Source: JBFXAN01 sp050184225 (GTDB lineage: Bacteria; Chloroflexota; Dehalococcoidia; CAUJGQ01). Taken from it: DNA of 64,000 nt. Shown here one piece after another: positions 57,737-64,000 of this stretch. Both the position numbers and the translations under genes were made by a program. Location: NCBI GenBank assembly GCA_050184225.1, contig JBFXAN010000010.1, positions 1 to 64,000 on the forward strand. The letters run 5' to 3'. The notes under the pieces were generated by a model. The model saw only the letters and a list, made by a program, of their open reading frames with translations, was not told where the DNA came from and did not search any database. The stretch's first letter is position 1; every line of letters starts with the position of its first letter.

Positions 57737-58804
57737 TCACGCGCGCAGCAAGCGGCGCACTTCCTCGATCACGAGTTCCGCGGCGATCGGCCCGCGAATC
57801 CGGCTCCAGAGCTGATAGTCGACGAAATGGACTCGTCCATCTCTCGTCGCCGGCATCAAGCGCAGGACGGGCGAGTCGTTCCACTCCTTCTCGGCGCTCT
57901 CCGGTGTGTTCCGCCCACTCGCTGCGACGATGATCTCATCGGCCTGGATCTGCGGCAGAAACTCCAGCGAAACACGATCGTGCTGCGAGCCATTCGACTG
58001 TGGCACGACAAGGGTGATACCAATATCTTCCATTAGACCACCCGCCCAACGTTCCGGTGTAAACACCCCGAACGGCTCGCCGATCCCGCTCGACGAGAGC
58101 AGGAGGACCGACCGTCCGGCAACCGTCGGCGCAAGCTCTGCTCTCGCGGCAGTGATGCGCTGCCGGTGCGCCTCGATCGCCCGGCCGGCGGCGTCGGGGT
58201 CTCCGAGCGCCAGAGCGACGGCCGGCAGGGCACGCTGCCACTCATCCCGGTCGGCGCCGCTGACGAGCACCGTTGGCGCGACCTGTGACAACTCGTCGTA
58301 GATCTCTTGGTGGATGCCGAGCTCGCCGAGGATCAGATCGGTTTGCACCCGCAGCAGCGTCTCAATCGAGGGTTCGGCGCGGTCGCCGAGGAAGACCGGA
58401 TCACTCGTGACGCGCTCGCCCAGGTACTTCACCTGCTTCACCGGAGCGCCGAGGTTGGTCGAGCCAACCTGCGCGACGCCGACCTCGGCGAAGGCGGCCG
58501 GCTGCACCCCGAGCGAGAGCAGCAGGTCGAGCATATAGACGCTGAGCACCGCCACGCTCTCCGGCTGACCGCACACCTTCGACTCGCCGGCATCGTGCGC
58601 GACGGTCACGCAGTCGGAGACAGCCCGCTGTGCGGCGTCCGACGCCGCCGGGGTGGGACGCGACTCGGCCGCGTCCGGGGCATCGGTGGTGCCGCAGGCG
58701 GCGACCAGCATCGCGCCGCTGCTCGCGATCAGCAGGCGACGACGGGTCACGGGCCGAACGCGGGTCCAGGAGAGCAGTGAACGGTTGGGCGAGCGCTTTG
58801 CCAT
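57737..58804 (-). CDS. Iron-siderophore-type ABC transporter substrate-binding lipoprotein (FecB-like)
   Basis: A 355-residue periplasmic-binding protein. The N-terminus carries TRRRLLIASSGAMLVAACG with the lipobox Cys at 37, so it is a lipoprotein, and a twin-Arg-like start. The body has the FecB/BtuF fold with VLSVYMLDLLLSLGVQPAAF and DRVSLEFLPQIQADEIIVAA. No permease or ATPase gene is adjacent, so the transporter is incomplete here. TTGGAG supports the ATG at 58804. Confidence 0.9.
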   Translation of the reverse strand: MAKRSPNRSLLSWTRVRPVTRRRLLIASSGAMLVAACGTTDAPDAAESRPTPAASDAAQRAVSDCVTVAHDAGESKVCGQPESVAVLSVYMLDLLLSLGVQPAAFAEVGVAQVGSTNLGAPVKQVKYLGERVTSDPVFLGDRAEPSIETLLRVQTDLILGELGIHQEIYDELSQVAPTVLVSGADRDEWQRALPAVALALGDPDAAGRAIEAHRQRITAARAELAPTVAGRSVLLLSSSGIGEPFGVFTPERWAGGLMEDIGITLVVPQSNGSQHDRVSLEFLPQIQADEIIVAASGRNTPESAEKEWNDSPVLRLMPATRDGRVHFVDYQLWSRIRGPIAAELVIEEVRRLLRA

Positions 58805-58830
58805 GCGTGCGACTCCAAGACAGCCGCGTG

Positions 58831-59304
58831 CTACGGCTGCCGGCCCTCGGCGGCCGGGTCGAGGCCGCTCAGGTCCAACGAATTGAGGAATTGATGAAAG
58901 GCGGCGGGCGGCGCTGCCTGTGACGCGGTGAGGATGTCCGCCTCCTCCATCACGATCGGCAGCTTCATTCGGCAGGCGGTGAGCAGGGCGTGGCATGGAT
59001 CGACGACGGCGCTCGCCGGGCCGTTCGCGTTGCGGAGACAGAGCACCCCGGAGAGCGCGCCATCTGCGCAGCGCAACTCAATCCGCTCGGCGCTCGCTCC
59101 CAGCGCGGCGAGTGATGTACCGAGCAGGTCCACCGCCTCGGCGTGCGGACTCGGCGAGCCGCGAAGCTCGCTGACGATCGCGCGACCCACCGCGGCATCG
59201 ATCATCACGCGGGCGCGCCGCCCGCCGGTGCCATCGCGGAGATGGACCCAGGCGTGCTGCTCGCACTCACAGCCGGCGACGATGGTGACGTTCATCTGGA
59301 GCAT
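58831..59304 (-). CDS. Bifunctional-nuclease-like (DUF151/BFN) protein
   Basis: A 157-residue protein whose middle (VMIDAAVGRAIVSELRGSPS, then HAEAVDLLGTSLAALGASAE) and late part (VDPCHALLTACRMKLPIVME) follow the BFN/DUF151 pattern in diverged form. Residues usually acidic in the ARPSDA motif are changed to VVDPCHA, so activity is doubtful. It is the first gene of a minus-strand group with the FecB-like and nitroreductase genes. Two early Cys residues (GCECEQH) are unusual. Confidence 0.65.
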   Translation of the reverse strand: MLQMNVTIVAGCECEQHAWVHLRDGTGGRRARVMIDAAVGRAIVSELRGSPSPHAEAVDLLGTSLAALGASAERIELRCADGALSGVLCLRNANGPASAVVDPCHALLTACRMKLPIVMEEADILTASQAAPPAAFHQFLNSLDLSGLDPAAEGRQP

Positions 59305-59363
59305 ACTGACCTTCTGTCTTCTCTCGCGTTCTCCCTTCGCGCTACGGCCGCGAACGTGCCGGC

Positions 59364-59384
59364 GTGTACACTAGATATGTACAC
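59364..59384. promoter_or_regulatory. YefM-type operator (paired TGTACA) with -10 box
   Basis: GTGTACA at 59364-59370 and TGTACAC at 59378-59384 form a perfect inverted repeat with a seven-base centre containing TAGATA, a likely -10. YefM-type antitoxins are known to recognise TGTACA core hexamers, so this is the expected autoregulatory site of the gene at 59410. Confidence 0.75.
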
Positions 59385-59409
59385 GTCGGACACAGGGAGG
59401 TACGTGACG

Positions 59410-59646
59410 ATGGTGGAGGTTAGCGTCCGGGATCTGCGGAATCGCCTACGGGATCTGGTGAGGCGGGCCGAGGCTGGAGAAGAGATCGTGATCCTGCGAC
59501 GTGGTCGGCAGGTGGCTCGGATCGTGCCGCTTTCCCACACATCGGGTCGCTTACCGGACCTCAGTGCCTTTCGCGCCTCAATTGCAATCGATGGAGAACC
59601 CTTGAGCGAAACCGTGATCAAGGAACGACGTGGAGCGCGATATTGA
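59410..59646 (+). CDS. Phd/YefM-type antitoxin
   Basis: A 78-residue protein with the Phd/YefM N-terminal fold (VEVSVRDLRNRLRDLVRRAE, then GEEIVILRRGRQVARIVPL). The C-terminal tail (FRASIAIDGEPLSETVIKER) neutralises the toxin. The ATG at 59410 follows GGAGG by nine bases. It overlaps the toxin start by four bases, and its operator with paired TGTACA sites lies just upstream. Unlike classic YefM, its partner is a PIN toxin rather than YoeB. Confidence 0.9.
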   Translation: MVEVSVRDLRNRLRDLVRRAEAGEEIVILRRGRQVARIVPLSHTSGRLPDLSAFRASIAIDGEPLSETVIKERRGARY

Positions 59647-60077
59647 GTCTGCCCCTGTATGCAGATACCAGTGCCCTGGTTCCATACTACGTTCCAGAGG
59701 AGTTCAGCGACCTGATTCAGTCGATCCTGCAGGCGCAACCTGGTCCAACTATCAGCGACGTGGTTGAGTTGGAGTTCTACTCCGCTCTGTCGATCAAGTT
59801 GAGAACCGGAGAACGGAACCACTCCGCGATGGTCCAGATCACGGCGTTGTTTCATCGCCATATCGAGGCAGGACTGTTCAAGCGGATCGCTCTGCACGCT
59901 GGTCACTACCGCGTTGCCCGCGAGTTCATCGGACGGTTTGATCTGCCGCTCAAGGCGCCGGATTCGCTGCACCTGGCTATCTGCGCAACCGAGGGATTGC
60001 GCCTGCTCACGCTCGATGAACAACTCGCGCGAAACGCGACAGCGCTCGGCATTGAGGTCGAATCGATCCAGCGCTAG
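59643..60077 (+). CDS. PIN-domain toxin (intact)
   Basis: A 144-residue VapC-like PIN protein with Asp8 (YADTS), Glu44 (LEFYS), Asp107 (APDSLH) and Asp125 (TLDEQLA), all four acidic positions present. Starts with TTG coupled to the antitoxin stop (TTGA). With the Phd-type antitoxin it forms a complete module. It is one of three PIN-type genes in the window that look functional. Confidence 0.92.
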   Translation: MSLPLYADTSALVPYYVPEEFSDLIQSILQAQPGPTISDVVELEFYSALSIKLRTGERNHSAMVQITALFHRHIEAGLFKRIALHAGHYRVAREFIGRFDLPLKAPDSLHLAICATEGLRLLTLDEQLARNATALGIEVESIQR

Positions 60078-60136
60078 TGCACCGGCTCTCTGTGACGACC
60101 CAAGAGCGAACGGTTGATCGGTTGGCATCAATCCAC

Positions 60137-61147
60137 TCATACTCGGCTCATGCGCGTCACCTGATACCGCTGGCCTTCGGAGTGGGCCTCCTCCGGGCGC
60201 TCGCCGCAGAGCGGCAGTGGCCTCGACCCGACCACCTCGACGGTCGCGTCATACGCGCCGCGCAGGAGTCCATCGGCGCTGACGAAGTCGATGCGGATTT
60301 CAGCGCGGCGCTGATCGTCGTCGATCTGCCGCGTCGTCACCGACTTCCGATAGCCGAGCCAATCCCATCCTTCGCGACGGAACGCCTCGCCCTCGGCGAC
60401 CTGCGACCAGGCGGTGTCGGCGCCGGCCCATCCCCGGTAATAGGAAAGCAGCGGATCGATCGGGCCGGTGCGCTCCACGATCTGCCGGAGGACGGCATCG
60501 GTGAGGAAGGCCCAATAGCGACCCTCCGCCAGATCGAGCATCGTCGGGGCATAACGATGGCCGCCGAAGTGGCTCGCCCGCCAGACGCGGATGCCGGGCG
60601 AGTTGCCCGGCCGGTAGCGATCCCGCAGCGACTCGTAGATCGGATAGCCGAACTTGCCACAGCAGACATCGACGCTGCCATGGGTGCAGACGAGCAGGTC
60701 GCGGACCGAGCCGGCTTCGACACGATAGCGATCGAAGTCCCGTAGAAGGTCCGGTTGTTCAAAGATCGCCCGCGCCAGTGGGAACACGCCGTCACCTTCG
60801 GGTAGGAGGTACTCATCACGAAGAAACCGATCGAACGGGCCATCGGGACGGCGGAGGTAGATAATCCGGCGGATACCGGGACGGGAATACGCTGAGTCAG
60901 GTGTGAGGGCGATGGCGGAGAAGAGAAAGCCGGATTCGTAGTGTCGCATCCGCATCGCTTGCAGCGAACGCAGATCGTCGGATGCTTCAAAGAGCCGGTG
61001 CGGCCAGGGTGTCGGCGTCTCGAAGAGAAGGTAGGCGCTGGGATGGCCCGCGTGACCGATCGCCTGTTCCTCACAGGCACGCGCGTACACCGAGCACATC
61101 GTCTGCGGGGCGAGCCGTCGCCTCGGCTCAACTGCCGCCTCAACCAT
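60137..61147 (-). CDS. Sucrase/ferredoxin-like (DUF1864) protein
   Basis: A 336-residue protein of the sucraseferredoxin-like family. LVCTHGSVDVCCGKFGYPIY near residues 159-178 is the thioredoxin-like [2Fe-2S] ligand region and RVWRASHFGGHRYAPTM follows near 194-210. The ATG at 61147 is preferred since AGGAG lies upstream; the ATG at 61165 is an alternative. Related proteins act in iron-linked redox roles; the tandem operators 40-90 bases upstream point to regulation by a metal- or ligand-sensing repressor. Confidence 0.85.
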   Translation of the reverse strand: MVEAAVEPRRRLAPQTMCSVYARACEEQAIGHAGHPSAYLLFETPTPWPHRLFEASDDLRSLQAMRMRHYESGFLFSAIALTPDSAYSRPGIRRIIYLRRPDGPFDRFLRDEYLLPEGDGVFPLARAIFEQPDLLRDFDRYRVEAGSVRDLLVCTHGSVDVCCGKFGYPIYESLRDRYRPGNSPGIRVWRASHFGGHRYAPTMLDLAEGRYWAFLTDAVLRQIVERTGPIDPLLSYYRGWAGADTAWSQVAEGEAFRREGWDWLGYRKSVTTRQIDDDQRRAEIRIDFVSADGLLRGAYDATVEVVGSRPLPLCGERPEEAHSEGQRYQVTRMSRV

Positions 61148-61188
61148 GCTGTTCTCCTGTCCCATGGCGTCACCACGCCGGCCTTCAG

Positions 61189-61234
61189 ATTAGACTATGC
61201 TAATCACGATAATTAGACAAGTCTAATCACGACC
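61189..61234. promoter_or_regulatory. Two tandem palindromic operators
   Basis: Two 16-base palindromes, ATTAGACTATGCTAAT at 61189-61204 (imperfect) and ATTAGACAAGTCTAAT at 61212-61227 (perfect), repeat at 23-base spacing with shared flanks ATCACGA. They lie between the divergent ferredoxin-like and threonine-dehydratase genes. The TTAG...CTAA half-sites resemble DtxR/IdeR-type boxes, so iron control is a reasonable guess only. Confidence 0.75.
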
Positions 61235-61366
61235 AGCGCGCCCACATCGTGAACGGTCCACGATTCGATTGGACGTGGCGGTTGTTCGTCAGGTGCCGCA
61301 GACTAAGAGCGGACGCTGACCCGTGATCGAACGTGCCGCCGTATGCGGCGCGCCCATGTGAGTGCA

Positions 61367-62311
61367 ATGACAACAACAACCCTTCCGACGCTGTCCGACA
61401 TCCGGGCCGCTGCCGAACGGATCGCGCCGTATGTCCGCCGCACGCCGGCGATGCCGCTGCGTCCGACCTATGACGCGCCGCGCGGCGACCTCATCGTCAA
61501 GTTGGAAAGCCTGCAACACACCGGCTCGTTCAAGCCGCGCGGCGCCTTCAACAAGCTGCTGTCGCTCACACCGGAGGAACGCATGCGCGGCGTGGCCGCC
61601 GTCTCCGGCGGCAACCACGGTCTCGGCGTCGCCTACGCCGCCAAGACGCTCGGCGCGAAGGCACGCCTCTTTCTGCCGTCCTATGCGTCGCCGGGCAAGC
61701 AGCAGCGCATCCGCGATCTTGGCGCCGAGATCGATCTCTCCGACGCGATTCAAGAGTGCTTCGACAAGGCGGAGGCATACGTCCACGAAAGCGGTGCAAC
61801 CTTCGTCCATCCCTACGCCGATCCGCTCGTCCTCGCCGGACAAGGCACGGTCGGCCTGGAATTCATGGAGGACGGCGGTGCGATCGACACGCTCGTGGTC
61901 GCGATCGGCGGCGGCGGCCTGATCAGCGGTCTGGCGATCGCCGCGACCGCCCTCCGGCCGGGCGTGCGTATCTATGGCGTCGAACCACCCGGCGCCGCCG
62001 CCATGTACCGCGCCCGCGAAGCCGGCGCCCCGGTCCGCCTCGACCGGCTCGATTCGATCGCCGCCGACTCGCTCGGCGCGCCGGAAGCAGCGCCAATCAC
62101 GCTCGCTGCCGTTGCCAACCACGTCACCGACCTCGTCCTCGTCCCCGACGACGCGATCCTCGAGGCGCAGGCCTGGCTCTGGCGCGAACTGAACGTCGTC
62201 GCCGAACCAGGCGGCTGCATCGCCCTCGCCGCCTATCTCACCGGCCGAGTTCCGGCGGAAGGGCGCGTCGGCGTGCTCGTGTGTGGGGGGAATGCGGAGA
62301 TCTTTACCTAA
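61367..62311 (+). CDS. Threonine/serine dehydratase-like PLP enzyme
   Basis: A 314-residue fold-II PLP enzyme with the lysine in TGSFKPRGAFNK near residues 45-56, the phosphate-binding GGGGLISG near 181-188 and the ELNVVAEPGGCIALAA segment. It lacks the regulatory ACT domain of long IlvA, as in catabolic or serine/threonine dehydratases and serine racemases. The ATG at 61367 is chosen over the GTG at 61358. It is divergent from the ferredoxin-like gene and could share its operators. Confidence 0.9.
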   Translation: MTTTTLPTLSDIRAAAERIAPYVRRTPAMPLRPTYDAPRGDLIVKLESLQHTGSFKPRGAFNKLLSLTPEERMRGVAAVSGGNHGLGVAYAAKTLGAKARLFLPSYASPGKQQRIRDLGAEIDLSDAIQECFDKAEAYVHESGATFVHPYADPLVLAGQGTVGLEFMEDGGAIDTLVVAIGGGGLISGLAIAATALRPGVRIYGVEPPGAAAMYRAREAGAPVRLDRLDSIAADSLGAPEAAPITLAAVANHVTDLVLVPDDAILEAQAWLWRELNVVAEPGGCIALAAYLTGRVPAEGRVGVLVCGGNAEIFT

Positions 62312-62460
62312 CCCCCCGACCCCCTTCCCTCGCAGGGAAGGGGGAGTCCTCTCCAGCGAGGGTTGAACGAGGATCGTCGGCGGCACCAAACGAGCGACAG
62401 GTACACCATGGTTGTCCAGAACTCCCCCGTCCCAGCGAGGGAAGGGGGGCGGGGGGGGAG
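62312..62460. repeat. G/C-tract inverted repeat before the F420-type gene
   Basis: CCCCCCGACCCCCTTCCCTC at 62312-62331 pairs with the G-rich GAGGGAAGGGGGGCGGGGGG at 62438-62457. The centre contains AGGGTTGAACGAGGATC and other unremarkable sequence. It belongs to the same word group as 4879, 9051 and 28134, and sits ~40 bases before the next ATG. Confidence 0.75.
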
Positions 62461-62499
62461 GTATGCTACGATCCCGCCACCATTGCCGGAGGCCACACC

Positions 62500-63543
62500 A
62501 TGAAAGTCGAAACCGGGATTCCAACCAACGATCTGCGCGCGGCGGGGGACGCGGCGCGGCGCATGGAGCAACTCGGCTATGACGGTATCGTCACGCCGGA
62601 AGTCAAGAACGACCCGTTCCTGCCGCTGGCGGCGGCGGCGATCACCACCGATCGCGTCTCCCTCGGGACATCCGTGGCGATCGCCTTCCCGCGCAGCCCG
62701 ATGATTACCGCCCTGATGAGCTGGGATATCCAGCGCGCATCCGGCGGCCGCTTCATCCTGGGACTGGGCAGCCAGGTGAAGGGACATGTCCAGCGCCGCT
62801 ATTCCGCCTTCTGGTCCGGCCATGCCCAACCGCAGATGAAGGAGTATATCCAGGCGATCAAGGCGATCTGGCACACCTGGGAGACCGGCGAAAAGCTCGA
62901 CGTGCGCGGCGAGTACTACACGCACACGCTGATGACACCGGAGTTCAACCCCGGCCCCGTCCCCGGCGGCGCGCCGAAGGTGATGATCTCGGCGGTCGGT
63001 CCGGCGATGGCCCGGCTCGCGGGTGAGGTCTGCGACGGCGTGCGGATGCACGGCTTCTGCACGGCGAAGTACGTTCAAGACGTAATCTGGCCGGAGTTGC
63101 GCGTCGGCGCCGACCGGGCGGGGCGTGATCCGAACACGCTGGAGGTGAGCGGCGGCGGCTTCATCGTCACCGGCGCGACCCAGGCCGAGGTCGAGAAGAA
63201 CCTCGAAGCAGCCCGCACCCGCGTCTCCTTCTACGGCTCCACCCGCACCTACCACGGCGTCTTTCAGGCGCACGGCTGGACCGACATCGGCCCCCGACTG
63301 CACGAGATGTCGCTCAAAGGCCAATGGGACACGATGCCCGCCGCCGTACCAGACGACGTGCTAGATCAATTCGTCGTCGCCGGCACCTACGACGACATCG
63401 TCCAGAAAATCAAAGACCGCTTCGGCGGCATCTGCACCCGCATCGGCTTCTCGATCCCGATCCGCTCCCCCGAGGACGAAGAACGGCTCAAAGTCATGAT
63501 CCGCCAGCTCCAAGAAGAACGCACTCCCGCCGCGGCGCGGTAA
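62500..63543 (+). CDS. LLM-class F420-dependent oxidoreductase (TIGR03617-like)
   Basis: A 347-residue luciferase-like enzyme. ARRMEQLGYDGIVTPEVKND near residues 19-38, FPRSPMITALMSWDIQRAS near 64-82 and GGRFILGLGSQVKGHVQRRY near 83-102 are typical of the F420-dependent branch known as the MSMEG_2256 family. GGAGG seven bases before the ATG fixes the start. It probably oxidises or reduces an unknown small molecule using F420; cofactor genes are not in the window. Confidence 0.88.
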   Translation: MKVETGIPTNDLRAAGDAARRMEQLGYDGIVTPEVKNDPFLPLAAAAITTDRVSLGTSVAIAFPRSPMITALMSWDIQRASGGRFILGLGSQVKGHVQRRYSAFWSGHAQPQMKEYIQAIKAIWHTWETGEKLDVRGEYYTHTLMTPEFNPGPVPGGAPKVMISAVGPAMARLAGEVCDGVRMHGFCTAKYVQDVIWPELRVGADRAGRDPNTLEVSGGGFIVTGATQAEVEKNLEAARTRVSFYGSTRTYHGVFQAHGWTDIGPRLHEMSLKGQWDTMPAAVPDDVLDQFVVAGTYDDIVQKIKDRFGGICTRIGFSIPIRSPEDEERLKVMIRQLQEERTPAAAR

Positions 63544-63555
63544 CTAACCGCAATT

Positions 63556-63640
63556 CAACACAAAGGGTGCAAAGAGGACAAAGGACTCAAAGTCTTTCCA
63601 ATTCTTTGAGCCCTTTGTCCTCTTTGCACCCTTTGTGTTT
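63556..63640. repeat. CACAAAG-family palindrome between convergent genes
   Basis: The left arm at 63557-63591 (AACACAAAGGGTGCAAAGAG...) matches the reverse complement of 63604-63640 with one mismatch. It lies 13 bases after the F420-type gene stop and ends within the stop codon of the YihY gene. Same word family as 38371-38445. Confidence 0.9.
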
Positions 63641-64000
63641 CAGTTCTGGTCAGTGGGAGCGCGATCGCCGGGGTCTTTGCCGGTGGGATGGCTGGTTTCG
63701 ATCACCTGGTTCATCTCGCCGCCGAGCAGGAGGATAAAGGAGGCGGTGTAGAAGTAGGCCATCAATACGACGATGCCGGCGAGCTGGCCGTAGATGCTGT
63801 CGTATGAGGCGAAGTTGTTGACGTAGATCGAGTAGATCAGGGTGAACAGGAGCCAGAGCAGCGTGGCGCCCACGGTGCCGGGACTGATCCAGCGCACCCG
63901 CTGCTTCACGTCCGGGGCGACGTAGTAGATCAGCGCGCAGGCGCTGAAGATCAGCAGAAAGAGCACCGGCCAGGTGACAAGCTCCCATGCCCAGCGGAAG
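63640..64000 (-). CDS. YihY/BrkB-family membrane protein, C-terminal part (5' end outside window)
   Basis: The frame is open to the window edge and continues upstream with FRWAWELVTWPVLFLLIF, typical of YihY. The visible ~119 residues hold two or three helices (LLIFSACALIYYVAP, GATLLWLLFTLIYSIYV, YGQLAGIVVLMAYFYTASFI) and the LLGGEMNQVIE end common to the family. Function is unknown. The stop codon lies at the edge of the palindrome 63556-63640. Confidence 0.9.
   Translation of the reverse strand, partial: FRWAWELVTWPVLFLLIFSACALIYYVAPDVKQRVRWISPGTVGATLLWLLFTLIYSIYVNNFASYDSIYGQLAGIVVLMAYFYTASFILLLGGEMNQVIETSHPTGKDPGDRAPTDQN

Overview
The window is 64 kb of high-GC bacterial DNA. The gene content (rpoB-rpoC side by side, two CaiB/BaiF CoA transferases, two cytochromes P450, two luciferase-like flavin oxidoreductases, many PIN-domain modules, a sigma/ImmA operon) and the many long intergenic palindromes suggest a Chloroflexota chromosome, perhaps of the Thermomicrobia. 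That placement is inferred from overall character, not from an rRNA gene, and I found no tRNA or rRNA. It reads as chromosome: no phage structural genes, transposases, CRISPR array or plasmid origin were seen.

Layout. 0-7.1 kb: a MoxR-DUF58-VWA operon, an alpha/beta hydrolase, a broken PIN module, a TTC38-like TPR protein and a DUF4230 protein. 7.2-9.0 kb: a three-gene operon of sigma-like factor, small regulator and ImmA/IrrE-type metallopeptidase behind a clear TTGACA-17-TATGCT promoter. 9.2-15.6 kb: a queuosine-precursor transporter, a secreted protein, a two-subunit CoA transferase, an OB-fold-like surface protein, galE and another broken PIN module. 15.6-19.2 kb: P450, MFS exporter and Uma2 nuclease. 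19.2-28.2 kb: rpoB and rpoC with promoter, leader, a 28-bp palindrome over the rpoB stop codon and a terminator. 28.2-43 kb: a DUF433/DUF5615 module, a dipeptidase, regulators, an AhpD-like/DUF1059 pair facing a SARP-type regulator, a RelBE module, glutamate dehydrogenase, two CaiB genes and a second P450. 43.2-47.3 kb: four tandem paralogous small proteins with Asn/Gln-rich tails, followed by a beta-rich small protein, a GAF protein and a subtilisin-like protease without a signal peptide. 47.3-64 kb: membrane proteins, an intact VapBC pair, tldD, a phosphatase, a glycosyltransferase, thrC, an FMN/iron-linked group, a YefM/PIN pair, a ferredoxin-like protein behind tandem palindromic operators, a threonine dehydratase, an F420-type oxidoreductase and a partial YihY gene.

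Best candidate for an undescribed system: the 43.2-47.3 kb cluster. Its four ~100-residue proteins share an N-terminal domain starting with LRDG(D/E)G and three share the core VINVPQTNNATANN. All four have GAAAGGA-type ribosome sites, lie behind one promoter with a palindromic operator and end at a strong terminator. I do not recognise the family. Other notable signals are repeat-derived sequence inside rpoC and at the end of a CaiB gene, a 61-bp duplication of the gdh leader flanking a RelBE module, and three decayed PIN toxins whose partner genes remain intact.
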